Origin: Rhizobium tropici CIAT 899
GTDB taxonomy: Bacteria; Pseudomonadota; Alphaproteobacteria; Rhizobiales; Rhizobiaceae
DNA: 64,000 bases
Reading direction: 5' to 3'
NCBI RefSeq assembly: GCF_000330885.1
Contig: NC_020060.1
Span: 1-64,000 of the forward strand
Shown here: one piece after another, positions 1 to 8,621 of the stretch
Layout of the letters: every line of letters starts with the position of its first letter
Numbering within the stretch: the first letter of the stretch is position 1
Translations under genes and position numbers: made by a program
The notes under the pieces: model-generated
Database searches by the model: none
What the model was told of the DNA's origin: nothing
What the model saw: only the letters and a program-made list of their open reading frames with translations

Positions 1-40
1 GGTTAGCCCGATCGTCATTCAAGCCTTCACGATTTCGGTC

Positions 41-56
41 GTGGTCAGCTGACCAC
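41..56. repeat. Perfect 16-bp palindrome, copy 1
   Basis: The sequence GTGGTCAGCTGACCAC is a perfect palindrome. An identical copy lies about 394 bp downstream at 435-450. The centre TCAGCTGA and the overall geometry resemble the 16-bp parS sites bound by RepB of repABC plasmids (known consensus GTT-N4-GC-N4-AAC), but the third base of each arm differs. It could instead be an operator for an unlinked regulator. The palindrome is seen directly; its role is inference. Confidence 0.6.
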
Positions 57-434
57 AAATCTAACACTTTGGCGGACAATGGCTTTCGAAGATGAGCACC
101 GCAAACGCGGTCAGTCTTGCTGTCATATCATTTGGTGGCGAAGGCAATCGATCGCACCTCGGAAGGCCAGGAACGAGGGACGTCTGAGCGGAGGCTTACC
201 TTGTGTCGGCGTCTGTGTGGTTCGACGTACTACTTCCTAGTGCCCGGTGCTGCGAGTAGTGGAGGCCGATCCCTTCTATTGGTGGACAGGCGACGCTATG
301 AGAGCCACTGCAAGTCGGTAGAGGCTTGATGCTCGGCATCTCGGCAAATTCCTCAGGCTCGCTTGACCAAATCGATCCCTTTGAAACCGCTAAAAAGGGA
401 GGCCTGATGCGGGTGTTCGATGGCATTTTCTTCG
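57..434. other. No recognisable gene
   Basis: This stretch between the two palindromes has only short reading frames on both strands. None resembles a protein family I know, and none has a convincing ribosome binding site. It may be eroded coding sequence or plasmid non-coding DNA. Confidence 0.5.
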
Positions 435-450
435 GTGGTCAGCTGACCAC
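435..450. repeat. Perfect 16-bp palindrome, copy 2
   Basis: Second exact copy of GTGGTCAGCTGACCAC. Here the symmetry extends one base on each side to 18 bp (G before, C after). The spacer to copy 1 is about 380 bp with no gene in between. About 300 bp follow before the cyclase-like gene at 754, also without a recognisable gene. Confidence 0.6.
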
Positions 451-753
451 CGTCTTAATATCTTGAAATACAAGGACTTTCGGCGATGGTCATTTCAACT
501 CAATGGCCGCTACTTCCGCGTAAATCGGAGACGTATAGGCATGTGGAGCGCATAAGTCGTGAGGTGAAGTATGCCCCTCAATGCCGATCGACGAAAAGAG
601 GTTCCGAGTGGATCCTATAGGCGAGCAGTAAACTTGGAAGTAGCTCTAGGGCTGGACAGGCCGGCATAACTTGCCATCCGCATATCAGGCGATCTACTAG
701 CGGTAAGGCGTTATCAGCGTCCTGCACCGTGCTTCTATCCATAGAGCGACAAA

Positions 754-1716
754 GTGACCGAACCAACTCCAAATAATCAAATCGCTGCTTTTCATGCGAA
801 ATTAAATAAAGCTGTTGCGCAAGGGCGGCGGCAGCGAGAGAAGGTCGAGCGGGAGAAATCGAAGGCCCGCGCTAATGCCTCCAATTATGAACCTGCGATC
901 GCAAGTTTCATCGACGTGTTGGGTTTCCAGGCGCTCCTCAATTCGAGAACTCCTGCCGAGATTCACAACATCATTCTCGATCTGCGGGAATTTTCCACGC
1001 CAGATGAGTTGCCCGCGAGGCGAATGAAGGACGTCCGGCTGAGTAGTCGAGCATTCGCGGAGTCGGTGTCGGACGCGGTGGTGCGTGTCCGCGTTTTTGA
1101 CACACAATATGCTGACGGGGCGCTGTTCAACGAGTTGCTAGACCTTCTCCACATCCAGATACAATGCATTAACAGCGGAGTATTGATCCGAGCCGGGGTC
1201 GCGATCGGAGACGTGCATGTTGGCTTAAATGGAAAAGGCCCTATCTTTGGACCGGCGATGGTGCGCGCTTACCAAATCGAGAGCGAGGAAGCCAGGTATC
1301 CGCGGATTGTCATTGACGAAGCCGCATACAGGCTCTTCCTCGCGGACAGTCGCCTACATAATGAAAATCACGACCCTGAGGAGGAAGCGGGTTATGTCAA
1401 CGGACTTCTTCGAGTTGGCGAGGACGGAACGCGGTACATAGACTATTTGACTGCGGGCGAGGGAGAATTCGACGACTTCGCGAATTACCTTCAATTCATG
1501 GAAAGGCACGCTGACTTGCTGCGCCGGAACTTAGGCACAACCCATCGACCGAACGTCCATCGTAAATACGTGTGGTTGGCCCGTTATCACAATGACGTTC
1601 TGGAAAAGATGAGAGTCGAGTTTGAAAACGGCCAGCGTTCGCTGCAGTCGTTCCAAGCGATCTACAGTCGGGACGCTTTGGCTTGCCTCGATGCGTTAGT
1701 TGTAGAGCTAAGCTGA
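754..1716 (+). CDS. Class III nucleotide cyclase-like protein (Pycsar-type, orphan)
   Basis: A 320-residue protein starting at GTG. After a charged helical N-terminus (about 1-45) comes a class III cyclase-like core. FIDVLGF (52-58, Asp54) and SVSDAVV (104-110, Asp107) match the two metal-binding Asp strands. RAGVAIGDVHVG (146-157), IFGPAMVRAYQIE (164-176) and YPRIVID (182-188) match the segment conserved in stand-alone cyclases of Pycsar anti-phage systems, which make cCMP or cUMP. No effector (TIR, or transmembrane plus cyclic-nucleotide-binding protein) is next to it; the neighbour is a methyltransferase relic. The family is moderately sure; the product nucleotide and a defence role are inference. 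No strong ribosome binding site precedes the GTG. Confidence 0.6.
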   Translation: MTEPTPNNQIAAFHAKLNKAVAQGRRQREKVEREKSKARANASNYEPAIASFIDVLGFQALLNSRTPAEIHNIILDLREFSTPDELPARRMKDVRLSSRAFAESVSDAVVRVRVFDTQYADGALFNELLDLLHIQIQCINSGVLIRAGVAIGDVHVGLNGKGPIFGPAMVRAYQIESEEARYPRIVIDEAAYRLFLADSRLHNENHDPEEEAGYVNGLLRVGEDGTRYIDYLTAGEGEFDDFANYLQFMERHADLLRRNLGTTHRPNVHRKYVWLARYHNDVLEKMRVEFENGQRSLQSFQAIYSRDALACLDALVVELS

Positions 1717-1717
1717 T

Positions 1718-1985
1718 TGGCATCTGGCCGCTGGCGTCGGGCGACAACGTGCTGGGCGTGGACATATCCGACCGTTGATCAGCAGAGCGCGCGCCAGCGC
1801 CGCAGGATACGTCATCCCGTTCCAGGTGGCGGACGCCAGCAGCGCCGATCTGCCCTAGGGCGCGTTCGACTTCCTGTTCTCACGTTTCGGATTGATGTTC
1901 TTCGACGATTCCACAGGGGCGGCATTCGCGCATATGCGCCGTGCGCTCCGGCCGAGTGGCGGGTCGCCGCCATCGAGGCCATCGT
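1718..1985 (+). pseudogene. Relic of a SAM-dependent class I methyltransferase
   Basis: Frames read in turn give NVLGVDIS, then after a frameshift IPFQVADASSADLP, an in-frame stop, and then FDFLFSRFGLMFFDD and FAHMRRALRPSGG. These match motif I/II and the post-motif region of class I methyltransferases of the SmtA/UbiE type. Both ends are missing and there is at least one frameshift and one stop, so it is not functional. It directly abuts the end of the cyclase-like gene. Confidence 0.7.
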
Positions 1986-2249
1986 TGAGACCGCAGGTCT
2001 GCTTGTCCTCGTGCGGCCGTAACGGTCGCGCCTCTACATGTGGCATCCAATAAACTCTAAGGAGGGGAGGGTAGGCTGGCGCCGGAAAAACTAGCGCCCG
2101 TGTCCCTGGTTGAAGCAATCCGCCGTAGCTGCGGACCGATGGCGAATTCCGCCGCCTAGCGCTCCAGATCCTCAACAGCCAAGTGTGGAAATCTATGCGA
2201 TCGGACAGCGCGAAACACCGAGCCGTCGCTCGCCCGATGAATTGCGCCG
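1986..2249. other. Gene-free stretch with G-rich motif
   Basis: No recognisable gene. It contains the first of five GGGGAGGG-type G-tracts (about 2061-2073) scattered through the left 4.8 kb. Confidence 0.4.
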
Positions 2250-3167
2250 TCACCGGCGAATGAGGCCAAAGCGGTGGGCTTCGTCTAGCAGGTCTCGAAC
2301 GGATGAGGGCTGCCATTTCTTGCCGCCGCGCGCAGGCCGTTCTCCCATCTGGTCCAGTTGCGCGCCAATGTCGCGAAGCGACAGATCGGGATCGGCAATA
2401 GAGATAGCCGCCACCAACTTCATGAGGTGGTCCTCGGGGGCGCGACGAGGGGAGCGGACCAGCAGTTCTTTCTCCGCAAGCTTTTCGCGAACCAGGCGAT
2501 GAACGGCGCGACGAAGGCGCTCGACGGACCAGTCGTGACCGCGACGATTGAGTACCCGTACGACATTGTCCCAGCTATGTTGCGGGCGCAGTTGTCGCAC
2601 CACCGGCAGCCACGTCTGCGCCGACGCGATGAGCTTATCGAGATAAAGTTTCTCGCGCGCTCGCGAAACTGCCCGGATCGCCTCCGGACGCCGTTCTCGC
2701 AGGCCCGGGTTGCCAGGAATTTTGCCGCGCGCCTTCGCCGCCTTGATCCCGGCTTTGGTGCGTTCGGCGATTAGAGCACGCTCGAGCTGCGCGACCGCGC
2801 CGAGGACCTGGAGGGAAAACATGCCCTGTGGCGTGGACGTATCGATCGGGTCACGTATTGAGCGGAAATGCACGCCCCGCTCTTCGAGGTCCTCGATCAC
2901 GGACAAGAGATGGCTCACCGATCTGGCCAGTCGATCGAGGCGGACGACGACCAGGACGTCGCCCGCGGTGAGTTCGCCGAGCATCCGCGTCAACACCGGT
3001 CGGGCGCGCGATGCACCGGAGCCGTGCTCCTGATAGATCCGATCGCAGCCGGCGGCCCGCAGCTCATCGATCTGGGCATCGTGGATCTGATCGTCCGTCG
3101 ACACCCGGGCGTAGCCGATCAGCCGCTTAGGAGGCTGGTGGATGTTAACGGTTTGCCGCTTTACCAT
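2250..3167 (-). CDS. Serine recombinase (resolvase/invertase family)
   Basis: A 305-residue site-specific recombinase. The N-terminal resolvase domain carries IGYARVSTDDQ with the expected nucleophile Ser23, followed by the arginine-rich VVRLDRLARS segment (about 75-84) and the LGAVAQLERALIAERT helix. The C-terminal half (about 190-305) is longer than in Tn3 resolvase or Gin/Hin invertases and appears to contain extra helix-turn-helix units (SWDNVVRVLNRRG and SSVRDLLDEAHRFGLI). This suggests a plasmid or integrative-element recombinase. It sits head-to-tail with a tyrosine recombinase about 560 bp away. The family is sure; the target site is unknown. Confidence 0.9.
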   Translation of the reverse strand: MVKRQTVNIHQPPKRLIGYARVSTDDQIHDAQIDELRAAGCDRIYQEHGSGASRARPVLTRMLGELTAGDVLVVVRLDRLARSVSHLLSVIEDLEERGVHFRSIRDPIDTSTPQGMFSLQVLGAVAQLERALIAERTKAGIKAAKARGKIPGNPGLRERRPEAIRAVSRAREKLYLDKLIASAQTWLPVVRQLRPQHSWDNVVRVLNRRGHDWSVERLRRAVHRLVREKLAEKELLVRSPRRAPEDHLMKLVAAISIADPDLSLRDIGAQLDQMGERPARGGKKWQPSSVRDLLDEAHRFGLIRR

Positions 3168-3727
3168 GGCGCCTTCAACACTCCCGTTTCAAGGTACTTT
3201 GTACAGAGAAGGAATGCGTGAGAAAATGGTCCTTTGCAAGCGTGTTTTATCATCAAAATTGAGAGCCCTACAGCGCGATTTTGGACCAAGAATAGGCGAT
3301 GAATCCATCGCGACCGCCAAACGCGCGTCAGCGGGCTTCCCTGGCTGAAATCGCGCAAAATCGGCGGATTTGATTGGGACCAGCCCTGGCCTTGCCGTCT
3401 TAAGCCGAGTCCGACGCGGGGAAGCGGGAGGGGAGGGGCAGCGGGCCGGCCGGTTCGATGAACGTTGTTCCACTCAATCAGGCAGATGAGTCCACCGATC
3501 CTGGGTGAAAAACTGGCGGAAACGCCTGGTTTTCCCGGGGAATCCATAGATCCAGGAGGCCGAGACATCGGTTTTGCGGCTCGAAATCCATCACTATCGA
3601 TACTTGATACTTATCGTTAGTTAGAACGCTGTGGCTTTTAGCTTCCGATTTCAATTGAAGCGCCAAGCGAGAAATTCGGCACTGAAATCTCCCCTTGCGA
3701 TTTCATGCGGAGGAGGGGAGGGGCCGG
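3168..3727. other. Intergenic region between two recombinases
   Basis: About 560 bp without a recognisable gene. It contains the short palindrome GTACTTTGTAC (3194-3204) 27 bp upstream of the serine recombinase start, and two GGGGAGGGG tracts (3426-3438 and 3709-3724), the second just downstream of the tyrosine recombinase stop. Recombinase target sites are plausible here but cannot be shown. Confidence 0.4.
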
Positions 3728-4858
3728 CTAAAGCCCTGATGCCTTGGTCAGATTAACACGGAAGCGATCCCGCCGCCGCTGATATCTGCGCGTCATCTCC
3801 GCTGAAGCATGACCGAGCTGTTTCTGGACGTAACGCTCGTCGACTTCAGCGGAAGAAGCCAAGCCCGCGCGGAGGGAATGGCCGGAGAACTTGAAGGCGC
3901 GTTCAATTTCGCTGAGATCGCCGCGAACGCCTGCGGCCATTGCGGCCCTTTTCACAAGCCGAGCGACCTCCTTGTCGTTCAGCCGCTCCGACCCGACAGC
4001 TTTCCCTTGCCCCGTCACCCGGCGAAAAAGGGGGCCATGAGCCAGCTTAGCGAACTTGATCCAGGTCTCGATTGCGGCAACCGGGCAGGTCGCGTCAGAC
4101 GAGCCGCGGCCGACCTCAACCTCTCGCCATCCGGTTTTTCCGCGCAGGGTAATAAGCATGCCCTTGTCGAGGATTTCGATCCAGCCGCGACCATCTTCGG
4201 TCTGGTCTGCCTTCAGATCGAGGCCGACGATTTCGGAGCGCCGAAGACCTCCAGCAAAGCCGATGAGCAACATGGCCCGATCCCGCAGGCCGCGCAGAGA
4301 GCCGCGATCGAGCGTCTCGACCATGGCGATAATGTCTTCCGCCATGACCGCTTCCTTCTGGACCGGTGGCTTTGCGTGGCTGTTGCGGATGCCGGCCATC
4401 ACGGTGGCGATATGCCGGTCCCTGCGATCGAGCGAGAGGCCACGCTGGGCATAGTTCCAGGAGAGCGAGGAGAGGCGGCGTTCGATGGTCGACACTGAGT
4501 TCGCTTTTGCACCACGTTCAGCCGTGCCGGAAGCGCAGGCCGTGATATAAAGCCCGACGGTTTGCGGATGCGGGGGGAGGGGAGTGAGATTCGACCGCCG
4601 GCACCACGCTGAAAAGTGCTTCCAGTCTGCGGCGTAGGCTTTGCGGGTATTCGCGGAACTCGCCGCTTCGACATATCCCCGGGCGCGATCGGCGAGGTTG
4701 GCAAGATGCGCTGGTGTCTGATCCTGATCAGCAGGGGAGGGGAGGGCACTGTCCCACACCTCCGGCGCGGAAACATCATGCCCGTCCGCCGTGCTGAGAG
4801 ACGGCGCCGAGATCTTCTCGACGTGATTTCTGCTGTTCTGGTCGCTGATTTGGGCCAT
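3728..4858 (-). CDS. Tyrosine recombinase / integrase
   Basis: A 376-residue tyrosine recombinase. The N-terminal SAM-like core-binding domain covers about 55-165 (TRKAYAADWKHFSAWC). The catalytic domain has the expected residues: Arg in GLRRSEIV (206/207), His327-x-x-Arg330 in GHSLRAG, His350 in LGHAS and nucleophile Tyr359 in MTRRYQRR. The length matches plasmid-borne integrases of Rhizobiales. It is divergent from a DUF1403 gene. A 25-bp inverted repeat 21 bp upstream of its start is a candidate operator or recombination site. The family is sure; the target is not known. Confidence 0.92.
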   Translation of the reverse strand: MAQISDQNSRNHVEKISAPSLSTADGHDVSAPEVWDSALPSPADQDQTPAHLANLADRARGYVEAASSANTRKAYAADWKHFSAWCRRSNLTPLPPHPQTVGLYITACASGTAERGAKANSVSTIERRLSSLSWNYAQRGLSLDRRDRHIATVMAGIRNSHAKPPVQKEAVMAEDIIAMVETLDRGSLRGLRDRAMLLIGFAGGLRRSEIVGLDLKADQTEDGRGWIEILDKGMLITLRGKTGWREVEVGRGSSDATCPVAAIETWIKFAKLAHGPLFRRVTGQGKAVGSERLNDKEVARLVKRAAMAAGVRGDLSEIERAFKFSGHSLRAGLASSAEVDERYVQKQLGHASAEMTRRYQRRRDRFRVNLTKASGL

Positions 4859-4878
4859 TTCTCTATAATGAACATAAT

Positions 4879-4903
4879 GTCCGATAATGCAAGATTATCG
4901 GAC
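4879..4903. repeat. 25-bp inverted repeat (possible recombination site or operator)
   Basis: Two perfect 10-bp arms, GTCCGATAAT and ATTATCGGAC, are separated by GCAAG. The element lies between the divergent tyrosine recombinase (start 4858) and DUF1403 gene. Two arms of 10-11 bp around a 5-6 bp spacer is the geometry of dif/XerCD-type crossover sites. It could also be the operator for the recombinase, or a short hairpin followed by a T-run (GTTTTTA). The sequence is seen directly; the role is inferred. Confidence 0.65.
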
Positions 4904-4980
4904 GTTTTTATTCGCCGACAGGCGCGGCGCTTTGTGCTTCCTTCGATAGCGAAAAGCGCCGTCATATGTTACCGTCCGCC

Positions 4981-5916
4981 ATGACCTCACGCGCGCGAAT
5001 CATCCCCGATGCACCCCTCAGCTATCCGCCCGTTCCCGTCTGGGCGCGTCTTCCCGCCACGGCAGAAGGCGTTGGCGACGCGGGCTATTTCGCCGGCGCG
5101 GCGCTGGCCGCCCTGCACCCGGCGGCGCGCGACGGGCATCCGCTCGGTAATCTTTGGCGACAGCGACTGGCGCTTGGCTGTGCCGCGGCGATGACGCGGC
5201 AGCAGGGTCGGCCGGAAGGCGAGACGACGTTGCGCGATCATTGGTATCTGACGCCGGCCGATGGCGATCCCGGACCGGCGGGTCGGCTGCTCGGCGCCTT
5301 CCGCGCGCTGGGCGAGCCACGAGCCGTGCGCACGCAGGAATGGGAAACCCGCCTGCCAAACCTGTTCGAGATCGCCGCCGACGCCTCCTTGGTGGTGGCG
5401 TTGGAGATGGCTGCCGATCATGCGCGCGGGCCCGGCGACGGGGTACGGGCGGCGGCGTCCGCCGCGCTGGCGTTCACGCGGCGTCGGCCGGATGCCCGGT
5501 CGCTGGGCGTCTGGCTGGCGGACGCCATTCTCGCCAGCCGTCTCGGATGGCCGGCGCCCCTGCCGATTCTGGCGAACGCATTGCGGCCAGGTGACTGGCG
5601 AGCGCTGCGGGAGGGCAGGGCGGAAATCTGGACGGATGCCTGCCATTTTGCCTATGGGCGCGGCGCCGCGGCGGCGCTGGATCTGCACGCCGATCTTGGC
5701 CGCCGGATGACGCGGCTGCTGGCCGTCGCGCCACAGTTGCGCGGCAAGGAGGCCGATACGACGATCTCGATCCTGATCCGCGAGGACGCGCTGGCGGCAA
5801 AGACGGGCAAGGCCACCAGCGACCGGTCCAGCCGGCGGCTGTTCGACCGGCTGGTGACGCTCGGCGGGGTCCGCGAGCTCACGGGTCGAACGACATTCCG
5901 GCTTTATGGATTGTAA
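4981..5916 (+). CDS. DUF1403 family protein
   Basis: About 311 residues if translation begins at the second ATG (4981); an in-frame ATG at 4966 would add five residues and neither has a clear Shine-Dalgarno. It is Ala/Arg-rich and largely helical, with no transmembrane segment or signal peptide. I recognise the family from segments such as RPDARSLGVWLADAILA and REDALAAKTGKATSDRSSRR. The family is confined mostly to Rhizobiales and its function is unknown. It lies 3 bp upstream of the ScpB-like gene, so the two are almost certainly co-transcribed. The recurring pairing suggests a role in plasmid or element maintenance, which is inference. Confidence 0.75.
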   Translation: MTSRARIIPDAPLSYPPVPVWARLPATAEGVGDAGYFAGAALAALHPAARDGHPLGNLWRQRLALGCAAAMTRQQGRPEGETTLRDHWYLTPADGDPGPAGRLLGAFRALGEPRAVRTQEWETRLPNLFEIAADASLVVALEMAADHARGPGDGVRAAASAALAFTRRRPDARSLGVWLADAILASRLGWPAPLPILANALRPGDWRALREGRAEIWTDACHFAYGRGAAAALDLHADLGRRMTRLLAVAPQLRGKEADTTISILIREDALAAKTGKATSDRSSRRLFDRLVTLGGVRELTGRTTFRLYGL

Positions 5917-5919
5917 ACC

Positions 5920-6594
5920 ATGGGACGGCGGCCACGAGCAACAGAGGGACTTGACACCGAGCTCGCCGAGCTCCCGCCGGAGCTGCGTTGGCGCGAGTGG
6001 ATGGGGCGTGTCGAAGCAGTGATCTTCGCATCGGCGGAACCGGTGATGCGCGAGACGCTCGCACGCCTGGTCGGACGCGACTGCAGCGTCGATCTCTTGA
6101 TCGACGACATCCGCGAAGAACTGCGTGACCGCCCCTACGAGCTCGTCTCGGTCGCCGGCGGCTGGCAGCACCGCACCAGGCAACGGTTTGCCGAGGCGAT
6201 CCGCAGCGTGACGGCCGTCGAGCAGCCAGGACGGTTGTTGTCGCAAGCGGATCTGTTGGTGCTGGCGATTGTCGCCTATCACCAGCCGATCACCCGCGGC
6301 GAAATCTCGAAGATCACCGGCAAGGAGGTCAGCCGCGATACGATCGCCCATCTCCGGTCGCTCGGCGTCGTCGCCTCAGGTCCTCGCAGCCCGCAGCCGG
6401 GTGCACCCTACACGCTGGTGACGACAAAGACCTTCCTGTCGCAGTTCGGGTTCGAGACCCTGCGCGATTTGCCCAATATCGAAGCGCTTGAGGATGCCGG
6501 ACTGCTCAGCAAGCACATGCTCTTCGACGCCGATATCCCGATAGCCTCGGACGAGCGGAACGAACCAGTCGATCAAGACGCCCACGACAGATAA
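5920..6594 (+). CDS. ScpB-like protein (SMC-Scp complex subunit family)
   Basis: 224 residues with the tandem winged-helix layout of ScpB: VEAVIFASAEPVMRETLARL (about 29-48) and LLSQADLLVLAIVAYHQPIT with GEISKITGKEVSRDTIAHLR (about 108-150) are the family signatures. Chromosomal ScpB is the kleisin-associated subunit of the SMC condensin. This copy sits outside an scpA-scpB context, beside DUF1403 and a recombinase, so it is a plasmid or element paralogue. It may regulate transcription or act in segregation, which is inference. Its 3' end overlaps a relic on the other strand. Confidence 0.8.
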   Translation: MGRRPRATEGLDTELAELPPELRWREWMGRVEAVIFASAEPVMRETLARLVGRDCSVDLLIDDIREELRDRPYELVSVAGGWQHRTRQRFAEAIRSVTAVEQPGRLLSQADLLVLAIVAYHQPITRGEISKITGKEVSRDTIAHLRSLGVVASGPRSPQPGAPYTLVTTKTFLSQFGFETLRDLPNIEALEDAGLLSKHMLFDADIPIASDERNEPVDQDAHDR

Positions 6595-6900
6595 GCAGCT
6601 GAGTACGGCCAATGCGGATCGGCGAGCATCGCTTTGCCCATCATGACCAGGTCGAGCTGCCCACTGCTTATGAGTTCGCCCGCTTGCTCCGGCTGAGTGA
6701 TATTCCAACTCGCCGCGCGGGCAGGCCGGTCGCCTTCCGGATCTGATCGGCGTACGGCACGATGAACCCCGGGCCCCAGGGAATTTTCGCATGCGTGGGC
6801 GAGAAGCCGAGGCGGACGTCGATGAAGTTGAGGCCGGTCAAGGCGACCGAGCGAGCGCAAAGAAGAGGCACTTGGTGAGCCGCGAACGGCATTTTCTTGA
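6575..6900 (-). pseudogene. Relic of an Old Yellow Enzyme / NamA-type oxidoreductase C-terminus
   Basis: Two minus-strand frames together read GFSPTHAKIPWGPGFIVPYA and DQIRKATGLP, and then, after a frameshift near 6715-6725, WNITQPEQAGELISSGQLD and LVMMGKAMLADPHWPYSAA. This is the C-terminal third of a YqjM/NamA-like NADH:flavin oxidoreductase. The N-terminal FMN-binding part is missing. It overlaps the 3' end of the ScpB-like gene, marking a rearrangement junction. Confidence 0.8.
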
Positions 6901-6929
6901 CCGCTATGTCTATGCCCGTATGTCAACGC

Positions 6930-7910
6930 TCACGCTAGGGTGAATTCAGAATCCCAAGGTGTCGGCTCAGAGAAAAGCTCGGCGAAAAACGCGACGAACG
7001 CCTTTACGTTCGGATTTCCACGTCGACTTTCCGGCCAAAGCGCCGTGATGTGGTGCCTGTCCATCCAGTAGTTCTTTAGCACTGGAACTAACTCCCCGCG
7101 GGCAACGTAGGGACCAGCTATGTACGTTGCCGAAATACCGATGCCACCGCCGTTCAAGAGGACCGCCATGACCGCATCGCTATTGTCGACGACGATGCCG
7201 GCATTGGGCAAGATCTCCTGGATACGATCTCCGGTCCGGAAAGGCCATCGCATCGACTGCCCCGAGCTCTGATAACGGAGGTTCACGCAGTCGTGGCTGT
7301 CGAGGTCCTCGGGCCGCGTGGGCATGCCGCGTCGCTCTAGATAGGCTGGCGATGCGAAAGCGCAGACCCTGTTTGGCGCAAGCTTCCTAGAGATAAGGCG
7401 TGAATCGACTGGCTGGCCCACGCGGATCGCCACGTCGATCCCTTCCTCGACAAGGTCTGTGAAGGTATCGCCTAAGCGGAGGTCGATAGACACTTTCGGG
7501 TAGAGCGCCCGAAACGCCGGGAGATGCGGACTGATGAGATGCACTCCAACCGGCAGAGCTGTAGTGATCTTCAACAATCCGGCAGGTTCGGCCCGCGTCG
7601 CGGCTGCGGCCTGTTCGATCTCCTCGGCCTGCTGCAACAAGCGGAGCGCCCGTTCATGCAGAACAAGTCCCTCGGGCGTCAGGGTCAAGGAGCGCGTCGT
7701 GCGGCTGAAGAGCCGAACGCCGAGCCGCTCCTCCAGACGCTGCACACTTTTGCTGATTGCCGACGGAGAGATCGACAGAGAACGAGCCGCTGCCGTGTAA
7801 CTACCAAGCGACGCCGCACGAGCAAACGCGATGATACCAGTAAGCCGATCGATTCCAATTTGTTCCGTCACGGCACTATTAAAACGAATTGAGCCGAGAT
7901 TATCAATCAA
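6930..7910 (-). CDS. LysR family transcriptional regulator
   Basis: Up to 326 residues. A LysR winged helix-turn-helix (FARAASLGSYTAAARSLSIS followed by PSAISKSVQRLEERLG) precedes a periplasmic-binding-like effector domain. The long N-terminus before IDRLTGIIAFARAA suggests the real start may be the GTG at 7871. It is divergent from the NTF2-like gene at 8019 and close to SDR genes. LysR proteins next to SDR, aldo/keto reductase and OYE genes commonly control them, so this is one candidate regulator for the shared 47-bp promoter element of this region (inference). The family call is firm. Confidence 0.9.
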   Translation of the reverse strand: MIDNLGSIRFNSAVTEQIGIDRLTGIIAFARAASLGSYTAAARSLSISPSAISKSVQRLEERLGVRLFSRTTRSLTLTPEGLVLHERALRLLQQAEEIEQAAAATRAEPAGLLKITTALPVGVHLISPHLPAFRALYPKVSIDLRLGDTFTDLVEEGIDVAIRVGQPVDSRLISRKLAPNRVCAFASPAYLERRGMPTRPEDLDSHDCVNLRYQSSGQSMRWPFRTGDRIQEILPNAGIVVDNSDAVMAVLLNGGGIGISATYIAGPYVARGELVPVLKNYWMDRHHITALWPESRRGNPNVKAFVAFFAELFSEPTPWDSEFTLA

Positions 7911-8018
7911 GAGGATTGGATCTATTCATATCACAGCGTCAACGGACGCCGGAACGTGGTCCGTGACCCTCCTGGTTCCTTGGCGTTATCGATCTGACGA
8001 TCGCAATTATATGGAGAC

Positions 8019-8621
8019 ATGATGTCCAATTTTAAAAGGCTCAGCTTTAGCATTATACTGGCGGTTGCGTCGACCGGAGCAGTATCGACTGCTGCCATGT
8101 TCGCCGCGCCAGCCGCGATCGCCCAAGAAAACTCCGCCGACGTATCAACCAATGTCGGGATCGTTGCCGACTTTCTCGCCAACACCGGAGCCGACAAGGT
8201 TGAGGCAGCTGCCAAGCGTCTGGTCGCTCCAGATGCTACATACATTTCGTTGAACTTCGACAACCCGGAACTCAAGCAGATCATACCGTGGGTCGGGACC
8301 CAGAACGGGCCAGAAGCCTACAGCAACGCGATTATGCGAGTTCAGCAATTTGGAACACTGGAGGACTTCAAGGTTCTCGACATATTCGGAGCAGGTGAGA
8401 ATGTTGCCGTCTTCGGCCAGTTCACCTATCGCGCTAAAGCAACTGGGATAGCCGTTACGTCACCGCTAGCTATTCGCGCCAAGGTCCGCGACGGCAAAAT
8501 CGTACTCTTCCAATTCATGGAAGATAGCTACGGGACGGCCTCTGCATTCCGGGTGAGCGGCAAGTGGACGGTAAAAACTGATCCCGCCGGTTCGCCATAT
8601 GAAGTTGGCAAGGGCAACTAA
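8019..8621 (+). CDS. Exported NTF2-like (SnoaL-type) protein
   Basis: 200 residues. A Sec-type signal peptide covers about 1-36 (hydrophobic SIILAVASTGAVSTAAM, then AIAQ before the likely cleavage). The mature part fits the cystatin-like NTF2 fold: NVGIVADFLANTGADKVEAA, APDATYISLNF, then FGAGENVAVFGQFTYRAK and IRAKVRDGKIVLFQFMED. Two adjacent ATGs (8019 and 8022) are possible starts, preceded by a GGAG. NTF2-like proteins bind or isomerise small molecules, but the substrate is not evident. It is divergent from the LysR gene and may be its target. Confidence 0.75.
   Translation: MMSNFKRLSFSIILAVASTGAVSTAAMFAAPAAIAQENSADVSTNVGIVADFLANTGADKVEAAAKRLVAPDATYISLNFDNPELKQIIPWVGTQNGPEAYSNAIMRVQQFGTLEDFKVLDIFGAGENVAVFGQFTYRAKATGIAVTSPLAIRAKVRDGKIVLFQFMEDSYGTASAFRVSGKWTVKTDPAGSPYEVGKGN

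Noticed and set aside
4987..6351. 454-residue open frame on the minus strand
   Set aside because: Shadow of the DUF1403 and ScpB-like genes, Arg/Gln/Pro-rich with no recognisable domain.
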